Shown: positions 7,859 to 16,903, numbered from the stretch's first letter. The stretch is 43,340 nt of DNA from an uncultured Eubacterium sp. (GCA_905235555.1 CAJOMD010000027.1:1-43340); one strand, 5' to 3'. Numbers and translations are program-made. Notes: a model not told the origin generated them from the letters alone.

Positions 7859-8737
7859 ATGAAAAAACTACTATTTATTATCAATCCAAGAGCAGGGTTG
7901 AAAAAGAACCCTAACTTTATAGATGAAGCAGTACATGTATTTGAAAAAGCTGGCTATAAAGTAGGAAAGAAATTTACAAAAAAGAGAGCAGATGCTACTG
8001 AGATTGCAAGAGACCACGGTAATGATGTAGATTTAATCGTTTGTATGGGTGGTGATGGCACTCTAAATGAGGTTTTTGAAGGAATGATGGAAGGAGATGT
8101 TCACACTCCTATCGGATACATTCCTGCAGGATCTACCAATGATTTTGCAACTAGTCTTGGACTTGAGACTAAACCGGAAGAAGCTGCTGAATTTATCGTT
8201 ACTCATGAGCCTAGAAAATTGGATATGGGTGAGTTTAACGGCAGAGCTTTTGCGTATACTGCTTCATGCGGTATATTTACAAAGACTTCATATGCTACTT
8301 CTCAAAAACTTAAAAATAAATTAGGGCACGCAGCATATGTTTTGTCTGCGTCAAAGGAAATATTCCACGTAAAGAAATTAAAGATGAAGGTGGAATTAGA
8401 AAATGAAGTAATAGAGGGTAATTATATCTTTGCAGCAATCAACAACGCTACGAAAGTGGGCGGAGTGATGAAACTGGACGAGAACATGGTAGAGTTTAAC
8501 GATGGATTGTTCGAGTTGATGCTAATAGAGTATCCAAAGAACCCAGTAGATTTAGCAAAGCTTGTGGGAAAAGTAGCAAAGCAAAGATTTACAGGAAAAA
8601 TTACACTTATCCAGATTGACAAGGCAAAGATTACCATAGATTCAGATGTTGATTGGTCATTGGATGGTGAGAAAGAAAAGGGACAAAGTTACATATCATT
8701 TAGGGTAATCCCAGATGCTATTAACTTTATATATTAA
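7859..8737 (+). CDS. diacylglycerol kinase-family lipid kinase (YegS/DgkB-like)
   Basis: Soluble or membrane-associated ATP-dependent lipid kinase of the DAGK catalytic-domain family, about 292 residues. The N-terminus MKKLLFIINPRAGLKKN is typical. The nucleotide-binding block VCMGGDGTLNEV lies at about residues 61-72, followed by PIGYIPAGSTNDFATSLG, a hallmark of the YegS/DgkB/BmrU group. ATG 7859 is preferred over an upstream TTG because AAGAAGGA sits 6-8 nt upstream of it. The substrate (diacylglycerol, sphingoid or another lipid) cannot be told from the sequence. Confidence 0.9.
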   Translation: MKKLLFIINPRAGLKKNPNFIDEAVHVFEKAGYKVGKKFTKKRADATEIARDHGNDVDLIVCMGGDGTLNEVFEGMMEGDVHTPIGYIPAGSTNDFATSLGLETKPEEAAEFIVTHEPRKLDMGEFNGRAFAYTASCGIFTKTSYATSQKLKNKLGHAAYVLSASKEIFHVKKLKMKVELENEVIEGNYIFAAINNATKVGGVMKLDENMVEFNDGLFELMLIEYPKNPVDLAKLVGKVAKQRFTGKITLIQIDKAKITIDSDVDWSLDGEKEKGQSYISFRVIPDAINFIY

Positions 8738-8782
8738 GTAGGTGGTCCTTTGTCGCCTACGGGCGATAAGGAGGAAGTTTAG

Positions 8783-10138
8783 ATGTTAAGAAAAAGTGAT
8801 TTAGACATAATTGGAAAGTATGCTGGAGTGGCACAGGAAAACGATTTGGTAGATAAAGAATTATTTACTCAGTTCGGAGTAAAGCGTGGTCTTCGTGACA
8901 TAAACGGCAAAGGAGTAGTTACAGGTATCACCAATATTTCTCGTGTGGAATCTACAGAGGAAGTGAATGGCAAGATAGTGCCTTGCCCTGGCAAATTGTA
9001 CTTCAGAGGGTACAATGTTAAAGATTTGGCGACAGGGCTTAAAGAGTCTGGTAGATTTGGTTTTGAAGAGATTGCTTACTTGCTCCTTTTTGGAGACCTT
9101 CCAAGTAATACTCAACTAAATGAGTTTGAGGGAGTGCTTGCAAGTTGTAGACATCTCCCAACTAACTTTGTAAGGGACGTTATTCTCAAAGCCCCTAGTA
9201 AGGATATTATGAACTCAGTTACACGTTCTGTTTTGACTTTAGCATCATATGATAAAAACGTATCTGATACATCCATTGAAAACGTTTTGAGACAGTGTAT
9301 TGAACTTATTGCAACATTACCTATGCTTGCAGTTTACGGATATCACGCATTTAATCATTACAAGAGAAATAAAAGTTTGTATATTCACAGACCTAGCGCG
9401 AAGCTTTCCACTAGTGAGAATTTCTTAAGAATGCTTCGTCCAAATATGCATTACACAAAGCTTGAAGCAAAGGTCTTGGATTTACTTTTGATTTTACATA
9501 TGGAACACGGTGGTGGTAACAACTCCACATTTACTACACGCGTAGTTACATCATCTGGCTCAGATACATACTCAACTATTGCAGCGGCTCTTTCTTCTTT
9601 GAAGGGACCAAAGCACGGTGGAGCAAACATCAAAGTAGTTCAGATGTTTAAGGACATCAAAAAGAACTGTGGAGATTATAAAGACCCAGAGCAGGTAAAA
9701 GAGTACTTAAGAAAGATTTTGAATAAAGAGGCGTTCGATCAGAAAGGTCTTATATATGGAATGGGCCACGCTATTTATTCAGTATCTGACCCTAGAGCAG
9801 AAATCTTTAAAGAAGAAGTAGAAAAACTAGCTATCGAGAAAGGAAAAGAAGAAGACTTCGCGCTATACAGCTTGATTGAAAACTTGGCTCCAGAAGTTAT
9901 TGCTGAGGAGAGAAAGATTTACAAAGGCGTAAGTGCAAACGTGGATTTCTTCAGCGGACTACTTTACAGTATGCTAGACATTCCAGAGGAACTTTATACA
10001 CCAATGTTTGCGATAGCAAGAATTGTTGGATGGAGCGCTCATAGAGTGGAAGAACTGGTGGCAGCGGATAAGATTATGAGACCAGCGTACGTGAGTGTTT
10101 GCCCATACAAAGAATACAAAAATATAGATGATAGATAG
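8783..10138 (+). CDS. citrate synthase (Si-type family, clostridial long form)
   Basis: Condenses acetyl-CoA and oxaloacetate to citrate. The protein has 451 residues, longer than the roughly 370-residue Bacillus type. The catalytic triad is recognisable: His in KGPKHGGAN near residue 279, His in GMGHAIYSVSDPRAE near 330, and Asp in VDFFSGLLY near 388. An additional HGGGNNSTFTTRV block is conserved. This is the GltA/CitZ-related fold, not the Re-citrate synthase of some Clostridia. The start is set by AAGGAGG 8 nt upstream. Two mutually exclusive hairpins (GTAGGTG/CGCCTAC and CGCC/GGGCG) lie just before that site. No aconitase or isocitrate dehydrogenase gene is adjacent, so it probably feeds glutamate synthesis in an incomplete cycle (inference). 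Confidence 0.94.
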   Translation: MLRKSDLDIIGKYAGVAQENDLVDKELFTQFGVKRGLRDINGKGVVTGITNISRVESTEEVNGKIVPCPGKLYFRGYNVKDLATGLKESGRFGFEEIAYLLLFGDLPSNTQLNEFEGVLASCRHLPTNFVRDVILKAPSKDIMNSVTRSVLTLASYDKNVSDTSIENVLRQCIELIATLPMLAVYGYHAFNHYKRNKSLYIHRPSAKLSTSENFLRMLRPNMHYTKLEAKVLDLLLILHMEHGGGNNSTFTTRVVTSSGSDTYSTIAAALSSLKGPKHGGANIKVVQMFKDIKKNCGDYKDPEQVKEYLRKILNKEAFDQKGLIYGMGHAIYSVSDPRAEIFKEEVEKLAIEKGKEEDFALYSLIENLAPEVIAEERKIYKGVSANVDFFSGLLYSMLDIPEELYTPMFAIARIVGWSAHRVEELVAADKIMRPAYVSVCPYKEYKNIDDR

Positions 10139-10164
10139 TGCGATAACATTTAGATATTAAAAAA

Positions 10165-10192
10165 ATACCAGACTCGGCATAGAGTCTGGTAT
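10165..10192 (+). terminator. intrinsic terminator after citrate synthase
   Basis: Perfect arms ACCAGACTC and GAGTCTGGT around GGCATA, with an A-run upstream and ATAATAAT downstream. The downstream edge also forms TGGTATAAT (10187-10195), an extended -10 element that could start the WYL regulator transcript, so terminator and promoter overlap. Confidence 0.75.
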
Positions 10193-10233
10193 AATAATAT
10201 CTAGGGAAAAGTTCGGAATATTGGGAGAGTAAT

Positions 10234-11220
10234 ATGGCAAAATCAGAGAAACAAAAATTAAAAACAATGGCGGTTTTAGATATACTTCGTGAGAACACAG
10301 ACGATGAGCACGGAATCACCATGCCAGAGATTATTGAGAAACTTGATGCTATGGGAATTTCTGCGGAGCGAAAGTCTGTGTATAAAGACGTGGATGAATT
10401 GACAGACTATGGATACGAGATTTCTAAAGAGAAAGTGGGTGGAAAGTTTAGATATTATCTTTTAGATAGAGATTTCGAATTGCCAGAGTTAAAGCTTTTG
10501 GTGGATGCAGTTCAAGCTTCAAAGTTTATCAGTGAGAAAAGATCAAACGAACTTATCTCAAAAATTGAAAAGCAAGCTTCCAAGCACCAGGCAAAAGAAC
10601 TTCACCGTCAGGTTTATGTTACTAATCGTGTGAAGACTGACTACGAGAGTGTTTATTACAACATTGATGATATAAATCTTGCTATCAATGAAGACAGCCA
10701 GATAGAGTTTGACTATTATGAATGGAACATGGACAAAGAGATGGTTATCCGCGAGAACGGTCATAAAGAAAACATCAGTCCATGGGCATTGATGTGGGAT
10801 GATGAGAATTACTATATGGTGGCTTTTGACGGGGAAAGCGAAATTATCAAGCACTACCGAGTAGATAAAATTCGCCACATTGAGTTAACAGGCGAACACA
10901 GAGATGGAAAGCTAGAATTTGATGGTTTTGATATGGCATCATACGCCAAAGAAACATTCGGCATGTTTACAGGCGAACCTGAAAATGTGGAACTAGAGTT
11001 TGATAATAATTTTATAGGAGTTGTGCTGGATAGATTTGGAAAAGACATAATGCTTATAAACAAGGGCGACAAATTTAGAGTGCATGTAGATGTGAATTTA
11101 AGTGACCAGTTCTTTGGTTGGATATTAGGACTAAGTGGTGGCGTTAAGATAGTGGGCCCTGAGAATGTGGTAAAGGCTTACAAGGAGACTTTGGCTAAGG
11201 AAACAAAGAAGTATAAATAG
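10234..11220 (+). CDS. WYL-domain transcriptional regulator (HTH + WYL)
   Basis: DNA-binding regulator of the YafY/WYL group, 328 residues. The N-terminus has a winged helix-turn-helix (roughly residues 10-70, with SAERKSVYKDVDEL as recognition region). The middle holds the WYL domain: ENISPWALMWDDENYYMVAF followed by KHYRVDKIRHIEL, the ligand-sensing part of the family. WYL proteins sense nucleic-acid or nucleotide-like ligands and control DNA repair, metabolism or defence genes; the target here is not evident. It is flanked by a terminator and a 79-nt gap before the next gene, so it may be monocistronic. It could equally regulate the following KdpD-like/peptidase pair. Confidence 0.9.
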   Translation: MAKSEKQKLKTMAVLDILRENTDDEHGITMPEIIEKLDAMGISAERKSVYKDVDELTDYGYEISKEKVGGKFRYYLLDRDFELPELKLLVDAVQASKFISEKRSNELISKIEKQASKHQAKELHRQVYVTNRVKTDYESVYYNIDDINLAINEDSQIEFDYYEWNMDKEMVIRENGHKENISPWALMWDDENYYMVAFDGESEIIKHYRVDKIRHIELTGEHRDGKLEFDGFDMASYAKETFGMFTGEPENVELEFDNNFIGVVLDRFGKDIMLINKGDKFRVHVDVNLSDQFFGWILGLSGGVKIVGPENVVKAYKETLAKETKKYK

Positions 11221-11299
11221 ATAGACTTAATAGGTTGGCAGAGGAAATATTATGGGAGAGAATTGCAAAAAATAGAGTAGCATTAGCTTAGGAAATAAT

Positions 11300-11998
11300 A
11301 TGAGCGAGAATAAAAAAGGAAAACTTTATATATTTACTAGTTACACACCGGGTGCGGGCAAGAGTTATCGCATGGTGGCGATGGCTTGCGAGCAAGAAGA
11401 CAACGTGACGGTAGGTTTTCTCAATTCTGCCCACAGAGATATGGCAAAACTTTTGGAAGACTATGATGTGGCTATGGGTGATTTCTCTAAGTATTCTGTT
11501 TTTGGGATTATTAATGAGAGTCCAGATGCCGTGATATTTGACGAACTAGGAATGATCAGTCGAAATAGAGACTCAAGAAGACTTCGCAAAAAACATGACC
11601 ACAAAGAAAAGAAAAATGAGACTTTTATTTATAATGATATAGATGCTGTTTTGGATGCCGGCATAAATGTGTATGCATCTGCTAACTTGAAGCGATTCGA
11701 GAGTGCAAATCCAGTTTTTAAGGAGATTACTGGAATAGGTGTTAAGACGAAGGTGCCGGATGAATATTTGGAGAAGGCGGATAAGATTATTTTCATCGAC
11801 CGCGAGCCAGACCTTATGATTGCAGACTATGAAGATGGGAAGTTGTTTGTAGATAAATATATGAAGTCTAAGATTATGCAGAAAAACTTTCTACCGGAGA
11901 CTTTGATTAAGTACAGAGAGGCCAGTTTGAAGTATCTAGAGCAGTACGGCGACAAAGTGGAAGTGGTCTTTAGAAGTGGCGAGGACAAAAAAGAATAA
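11300..11998 (+). CDS. stand-alone KdpD N-terminal (sensor) domain protein
   Basis: The 232 residues match the cytosolic N-terminal region of the potassium sensor kinase KdpD: P-loop-like YTPGAGKSYRMVAMA at residues 15-29, Walker B-like AVIFDELGM near 77, then the family string DAGINVYASANLKRFES, and VKTKVPDEYLEKADKIIFID. There is no USP-like domain, transmembrane block or histidine kinase, and no kdpFABC genes are near. KdpD N-domains bind ATP and modulate phosphatase activity in the full sensor; truncated KdpDs are known in some bacteria. The gene is followed after 2 nt by the M24 peptidase gene, indicating a two-gene operon. What it does without a kinase partner is unknown. Confidence 0.8.
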   Translation: MSENKKGKLYIFTSYTPGAGKSYRMVAMACEQEDNVTVGFLNSAHRDMAKLLEDYDVAMGDFSKYSVFGIINESPDAVIFDELGMISRNRDSRRLRKKHDHKEKKNETFIYNDIDAVLDAGINVYASANLKRFESANPVFKEITGIGVKTKVPDEYLEKADKIIFIDREPDLMIADYEDGKLFVDKYMKSKIMQKNFLPETLIKYREASLKYLEQYGDKVEVVFRSGEDKKE

Positions 11999-12000
11999 GA

Positions 12001-13230
12001 ATGAGCGAGATTTATATTTACGATACAAAATATGAGGGCGAAGATGCTAAGAGCAAAATCGCGAGAGTAAGAAGTCATATGCTTGAGAAAGGTGTGGATG
12101 TTTTAGAGACATTTGTGCCAGAAGAAGTAGCGTGGCTTCTTAATTTACGTGGAAGTGGAGCAGGAGAAGAATTTGCGGATGACTTAAAAAAATTTACCCC
12201 GGTTTTTATTTGCGAACTGGAAATAACAAGCGATAGCGTTATACTTTATGTAAACCAAGAGATTTCTAAAGATGTGGCCTGTTATTTGGAAGGTTTGGAA
12301 GTTTCGGTCAAGCAAAAAGATTTAGAAGAGCGAGAGATTAATATAGAAGAAGATATGACTTTGATTTCTGAACTTATGATGATAAAGAATGATGTTCAGA
12401 TTAAGAATATGAAAGACGTGTTCTTGAATGATGGAATTGTTCTTACAAAATTTATTTATTGGATTAAGAATGAAGCAAAGACTGGGTCTTTCACTGAAAT
12501 TTATGTTAAGAAAAAGATGGAAGAGTTAAGGAGCGAAGTGGCAGACTATGTGATGCCAAGTTTTGAAATTATACCAGCGTATAATGAGAGCGCAGCAGAT
12601 ATTCACTACCATGTAACGGAGGAATCTAACAAGGTGATTAACCCGGAGGGTTTGATAATGGTGGATACTGGCGGTCAGTATTTGAGGGGGACCACAGATA
12701 CTACTAGAACTATAGCGCTAGGCCCCGTTACTGATAAGATGAAAGAAATGTATACAGCAGTTTTAAAGGGTCATATAGATGTGGCACTAGCAAAAGTGGA
12801 AGAGAAAACTACTGGCGATGTGCTAGACAAGATTGCTAGAAAGTACATAAAGGAAAAAGGTTTGGATTATAAGCACGGAACTGGACATGGACTTGGACAT
12901 TTTCTAAACGTCCATGAATATCCAAGGCGCGTGTTTAGTAAAAACACTAAGATATATGAGAATATGACTTTCTCGAACGAGCCAGGTGTATATTTGGAAG
13001 GCGAGTTTGGAGTAAGGATTGAGAATATTGTTCATACTATTAAAAAGAACAATGAGATTGTTTTTGAAAACTTAACATTAGTACCATATGAAAAAGATTT
13101 GATTTTAGAAGAAGCATTGAGTGAAGATGAGAAAGATTATCTAAGAGATTATCAAGCCAATTTATTAAGAGTTTTCAAAGATTATTTGAGTGATGAAGAA
13201 TATAAGTGGCTAGAAACACAAACGATATAA
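12001..13230 (+). CDS. M24-family aminopeptidase P (Xaa-Pro aminopeptidase), short form
   Basis: Dinuclear-metal exopeptidase that removes an N-terminal residue before proline. All five metal ligands are present: Asp in MVDTGGQY near 221 and in GTTDTTRT near 232, His in GTGHGLGHFLNVHE near 300, Glu in FSNEPGVY near 326, and Glu in VRIENIV near 339. At 409 residues it is shorter than the roughly 590-residue three-domain aminopeptidase P common in Clostridia. It begins at the second creatinase-type N-domain (…VAWLLNLRGS), so the first N-domain, which shapes dimerisation, is missing. The start follows the KdpD-like stop by 2 nt. The C-terminal M24_C region (DYLRDYQANLLRVF…EYKWLETQT) is retained. 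Confidence 0.9.
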   Translation: MSEIYIYDTKYEGEDAKSKIARVRSHMLEKGVDVLETFVPEEVAWLLNLRGSGAGEEFADDLKKFTPVFICELEITSDSVILYVNQEISKDVACYLEGLEVSVKQKDLEEREINIEEDMTLISELMMIKNDVQIKNMKDVFLNDGIVLTKFIYWIKNEAKTGSFTEIYVKKKMEELRSEVADYVMPSFEIIPAYNESAADIHYHVTEESNKVINPEGLIMVDTGGQYLRGTTDTTRTIALGPVTDKMKEMYTAVLKGHIDVALAKVEEKTTGDVLDKIARKYIKEKGLDYKHGTGHGLGHFLNVHEYPRRVFSKNTKIYENMTFSNEPGVYLEGEFGVRIENIVHTIKKNNEIVFENLTLVPYEKDLILEEALSEDEKDYLRDYQANLLRVFKDYLSDEEYKWLETQTI

Positions 13231-13239
13231 AGTTCACAA

Positions 13240-13272
13240 AAAAAGCTCCACCAATAGGTGGAGCATTACTTT
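13240..13272 (+). terminator. intrinsic terminator after the M24 peptidase
   Basis: GCTCCACC / GGTGGAGC around AATA, preceded by a long A-run and followed by ATTACTTT. Confidence 0.8.
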
Positions 13273-13279
13273 CGGGGGA

Positions 13280-13375
13280 CCTAGGGGAATCTCACCCCTA
13301 GGTTGAGTATGAAAAACTTAATACATCATTTAAATGATGTATTTAAATTTAATGTATCATTAAAAATGATACATT
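13280..13375. repeat. cluster of three consecutive palindromes upstream of mreB
   Basis: First, CCTAGGGG / CCCCTAGG (13280-13302). Second, a perfect 22-bp palindrome centred at 13331 (ATACATCATTT / AAATGATGTAT). Third, arms AATGTATCATT / AATGATACATT at 13351-13375. The last two share the ATCATT/AATGAT core. No gene lies in 13231-13518; the stretch holds these palindromes, the preceding terminator and the mreB promoter. Confidence 0.7.
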
Positions 13376-13429
13376 GAAATTATATATGAAAGTTTTAAAA
13401 AAGTCAAAAGATTTTAGGATAATATAGTC

Positions 13430-13458
13430 TTTAAATTTATATTGAAAACAGTTATAAT
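13430..13458 (+). promoter_or_regulatory. probable mreB promoter
   Basis: TATAAT at 13453-13458 with TTTAAA 17 nt upstream (13430-13435). The -35 is weak; it lies 55 nt downstream of the palindrome cluster. Confidence 0.5.
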
Positions 13459-13518
13459 GTTAGCAGTGTATTTATAAATGTGGGCGCATTTTGGCGAAGC
13501 CACATAGGAGGAATTAAA

Positions 13519-14526
13519 GTGTTTGAGACAGATATTGGTATTGATTTAGGTACTTCGAGCATATTAGTTTATATAAAAGGTAAAGGCGTGGTTTTGAAGG
13601 AGCCTTGTGTGGTTGCTTTGGATCGTGATACTGACAAGATTGTGGCAGTGGGAGAGGAAGCCAGACTTATGATTGGCAGAACTCCTGGCAACATAGTTTC
13701 AGTTCATCCTATCAAGCAGGGTGTAATTTCAGACTACTCTATCACAGAGCAGATGATTCGTTACTTCATCCAGAAGGCTGTGGGTAAGCGCTCATTTAGA
13801 AAGCCAAGAGTTTGTGTGAGTATCCCAAGTGGAGCCACTGAGGTGGAAACTAAGGCTGTAATGGATGCTACATTCCAGGCCGGCGCTAGAGAAGTTTTTA
13901 TAGTGAAGGCACCTTTGGCAGCTGCTATAGGAGCGGGTATCGATGTAAATTTACCATTCGGTAACTTGATAGTGGATATAGGTGGTGGAGTTACAGATTT
14001 AGCTGTTATATCACTTGGTGGAATCGTGGTTAGTTCATCGCTTAAACTAGCTGGTGAAGATTTTGATGAAGCCATCGTTAAATACATGAGAAAGAAACAT
14101 AATCTTTTGATTGGAGATAGAACTGCCGAGGAGATTAAAGTGGGAATTGGTTCTTGCTTTAATGAAGCAGAGAACACGTCTATGGAAGTGAGCGGACGAA
14201 ACCTTGTGACTGGCCTTCCAAAAGTTTTGGAGGTGACATCAGCAGAGACGGAAGAAGCTCTAAGAGATGTTTCAGATACTATGGTGGAAGAAATCCACAA
14301 AGTACTAACAGACACTCCACCGGAGTTAGCGGCAGATATCGCAGAAAGAGGAATTGTCTTAACAGGAGGTGGATGCTTACTTCACGGAATTGATGAATTA
14401 ATCGAATCTAAGACAGGCATCAACACAATGACTGCAGAAGATCCAATGACAGCTGTGGCCATAGGAACAGGTCAGTATCTAGATTTCCTAGATGAGGCTG
14501 CTAAGGAAAACAAAACAATAGATTAA
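13519..14526 (+). CDS. mreB: MreB/Mbl-type actin-like cell-shape protein
   Basis: Bacterial actin homologue that polymerises under the membrane and guides peptidoglycan elongation in rod-shaped cells. About 335 residues. Actin-fold phosphate and adenosine loops are present: IGIDLGTSSILVY at the start, IPSGATEVETKAVMDA, the IVDIGGGVTDLAVISLGGIV block and VLTGGGCLLHGIDEL near the C-terminus. GTG 13519 is chosen because AGGAGG lies 7 nt upstream and the encoded start VFETDIGIDLG fits the family; a longer frame from 13480 adds 13 non-conserved residues. The gene stands alone without mreC or mreD, as is usual for secondary MreB/Mbl copies in Firmicutes, so it may be a paralogue rather than the main mreBCD copy. 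Confidence 0.92.
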   Translation: MFETDIGIDLGTSSILVYIKGKGVVLKEPCVVALDRDTDKIVAVGEEARLMIGRTPGNIVSVHPIKQGVISDYSITEQMIRYFIQKAVGKRSFRKPRVCVSIPSGATEVETKAVMDATFQAGAREVFIVKAPLAAAIGAGIDVNLPFGNLIVDIGGGVTDLAVISLGGIVVSSSLKLAGEDFDEAIVKYMRKKHNLLIGDRTAEEIKVGIGSCFNEAENTSMEVSGRNLVTGLPKVLEVTSAETEEALRDVSDTMVEEIHKVLTDTPPELAADIAERGIVLTGGGCLLHGIDELIESKTGINTMTAEDPMTAVAIGTGQYLDFLDEAAKENKTID

Positions 14527-14531
14527 AATAA

Positions 14532-14570
14532 AAGCTGTCCCAATTCCAAGGGGCAGCTTACATTTTGTTT
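14532..14570 (+). terminator. intrinsic terminator after mreB
   Basis: AGCTGTCCC pairs with GGGGCAGCT (one G-U) around an AATTCCAA loop, followed by a T-rich tail. Confidence 0.8.
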
Positions 14571-14641
14571 AAAAGTCACATAAATGCTAGTGGGACAAAG
14601 AAAGTACATAGGTTTAAGTAACATTTAAAAGAAAGGTTAAC

Positions 14642-16903
14642 ATGACAACAGTAACTGGTTTTGTAGAAAACATTTTATATCAAAACCCAGACAACGGCTA
14701 TGCAGTTCTGATACTGTCTGAGGACACAAACGAGTACACTTGTACGGGTGTGTTTGGCTATGTGGGCGAGGGCGAGTATCTAGAAGTGGAGGGTGAAGAA
14801 GTTTTCCATAATGTATATGGGGAACAAATTAAGATGCATTCTTATCGCATGGTGCCAGCCACTGATGAGCAGGCTATGAAAAAGTACTTGGGCTCCGGAG
14901 CTATTAAGGGAATAGGTCCGGCGTTGGCTGAGCGCATTGTTAACCGCTTCCAGGACGATACTTTTAGAATTATAGATGAAGAGCCAGAGATGCTAGCCGA
15001 GGTAAAGGGCATTTCTATTCGCAAGGCTATGGAGATTTGTAACCAGATTGAGTCTATGCGTGAGATGCGAGATGTCATGATGTTTTTGCAAGACTACGGT
15101 ATTTCTCCAGCGCTCTCTACTAAGATATATAAATCATACGGCAACAGTGTGTACGATGTTATAAGGACTAACCCATATAGGTTGGCTGACGATATAGTGG
15201 GCATTGGATTTAAGAGAGCGGATGAGATAGCAAGAAGGGCTGGTGTGGAGGTGCACGCTGCCATTCGAATTAAGAGCGGAATGGTGTATGCTTTGCAGGA
15301 GGCTGCCAACATGGAAGGTCACACATATCTTCCAAAAGAAAAAATGGTGGAAGCCACTGTAAATATGCTAGGGCTTCGAGATCAGTTTCAGACATCTGAC
15401 GGGAGTTTTAATATGGAACTTTTAGATCAGTGCTATACTGAACTACTTTTAGAGAAGAGGCTAGTTAAGAAAGAGATAGATGGAGAGGAAGCAGTTTTTG
15501 CTATGCCTTTCTGGAACGCTGAGCGCACTATTGCAAATAAGTTGGAAGACTTAAATATAGATACACCCGAAGATGATTATATGATGGGTGTTAAATTAGA
15601 CACGATTGAGAAACTTACAAATATTTCTTTGGATGAGCTGCAAAGGAATGCTATTATCGCCACACAAAATCATGGCGTGTCTGTAATCACTGGTGGACCG
15701 GGTACTGGAAAGACTACCACCATCAATGCGATTATAAAAATGTTTGAAAGTGACGGGCTTGAGGTGTCTTTGGCGGCGCCTACAGGTCGTGCTGCAAAGA
15801 GAATGACTGAAGCCACCGGACACGATGCTATGACCATACACAGAATGCTAGAGGTAGTGGGCGATGAGACAGAGACAGAATATCAGGCTACATTTGGACA
15901 CAATGAGCAAAATCCACTAGAGACTGATGTCATAATAGTGGATGAAGTTTCGATGGTCGATACATTTTTAATCTGTGCGTTACTTCGCGCGATGCTTCCT
16001 GGAACAAAGTTAGTGTTGGTGGGAGATATCAATCAGCTTCCGAGCGTGGGCCCTGGAAATGTTTTGAAAGATATTATTGCATCCGAAAAATTCGAGACCA
16101 CATTCCTGACAAAGGTTTATCGCCAGGAGGGCAAGAGTGGAATAGTTACTAATGCCCACAAAATTAACAACGGCGAGGAAGTAGAACTGGATAACAGCGA
16201 AAAAGACTTCTTATATATAAAAAGAAACGATGTGCAGTCTGCAAAGAATGCCACTATCGGACTTATCACGCAAAAGTTACCTGAGTTTGTCGGAAGCGAT
16301 ATGCTAGACATCCAGGTCCTTACTCCAATGCGTAAAGGAAACATAGGTGTGGAGGTCCTAAACAAAGACCTTCAAAGATATATCAACCCACCTTCTAAAA
16401 CTAAGAAAGAACAGGTGGTAAACGGCGTGGTCTTTCGCGAGGGCGACAAAGTAATGCAGATTAAAAACAACTACGATCAGAAGTGGCTCATCAAGGCGAA
16501 GAATGGAATGACTGTGGAGAGTGGTACGGGAATATTTAATGGAGACATTGGAATCATTACATCCATTAACACAACCACTCATTATATAGAAGTAAAGTTT
16601 GATGATGACAAATTTTCAGTTTACGATTCAAATGAAGCTGAACAGTTAGAACTTGCTTATGCTATCACGGTTCACAAGTCGCAAGGTTCTGAATATCCGG
16701 CAGTTATTATGCCACTTGTTATTGGAAATAATCGCTTGATGACAAGGAACCTTCTATACACTGGAATCACGAGAGCGATGAAGTGCGTGTGTATAGTTGG
16801 AAGAAAAGAAATCTTTGACGGCATGATTAAAAATGTGGACGAGCACAAAAGATATTCTGGACTTAAGTGGCAACTGACCGAACAGGCAGTGGGGCAAGCA
16901 TAA
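14642..16903 (+). CDS. recD2: RecD2-type SF1B DNA helicase
   Basis: ATP-dependent 5'-3' DNA helicase of the RecD2 family, 753 residues, acting in recombination and repair without RecBC. The N-terminal half has the OB-like start (TVTGFVENILYQNPDNGYAV) and helix-hairpin-helix segments (IKGIGPALAERIV, VKGISIRKAMEI). The helicase core follows: Walker A VITGGPGTGKTTTINAI near residue 350, Walker B IIVDEVSMVD near 435, motif III LVGDINQLPSVGPGNVLKD, motif IV VYRQEGKSGIV, motif V YAITVHKSQGSEYPAVIMP, and motif VI LLYTGITRAMKCV. Length and order are normal for Firmicute RecD2. The ATG has AGAAAGG upstream. comFC follows 44 nt later, a common clostridial neighbourhood. Confidence 0.96.
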   Translation: MTTVTGFVENILYQNPDNGYAVLILSEDTNEYTCTGVFGYVGEGEYLEVEGEEVFHNVYGEQIKMHSYRMVPATDEQAMKKYLGSGAIKGIGPALAERIVNRFQDDTFRIIDEEPEMLAEVKGISIRKAMEICNQIESMREMRDVMMFLQDYGISPALSTKIYKSYGNSVYDVIRTNPYRLADDIVGIGFKRADEIARRAGVEVHAAIRIKSGMVYALQEAANMEGHTYLPKEKMVEATVNMLGLRDQFQTSDGSFNMELLDQCYTELLLEKRLVKKEIDGEEAVFAMPFWNAERTIANKLEDLNIDTPEDDYMMGVKLDTIEKLTNISLDELQRNAIIATQNHGVSVITGGPGTGKTTTINAIIKMFESDGLEVSLAAPTGRAAKRMTEATGHDAMTIHRMLEVVGDETETEYQATFGHNEQNPLETDVIIVDEVSMVDTFLICALLRAMLPGTKLVLVGDINQLPSVGPGNVLKDIIASEKFETTFLTKVYRQEGKSGIVTNAHKINNGEEVELDNSEKDFLYIKRNDVQSAKNATIGLITQKLPEFVGSDMLDIQVLTPMRKGNIGVEVLNKDLQRYINPPSKTKKEQVVNGVVFREGDKVMQIKNNYDQKWLIKAKNGMTVESGTGIFNGDIGIITSINTTTHYIEVKFDDDKFSVYDSNEAEQLELAYAITVHKSQGSEYPAVIMPLVIGNNRLMTRNLLYTGITRAMKCVCIVGRKEIFDGMIKNVDEHKRYSGLKWQLTEQAVGQA

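Noticed and set aside
8737-8765. Riboswitch before citrate synthase
   Set aside because: Two short alternative hairpins exist but match no known riboswitch and are too small for a ligand pocket; mentioned only in the gene entry.
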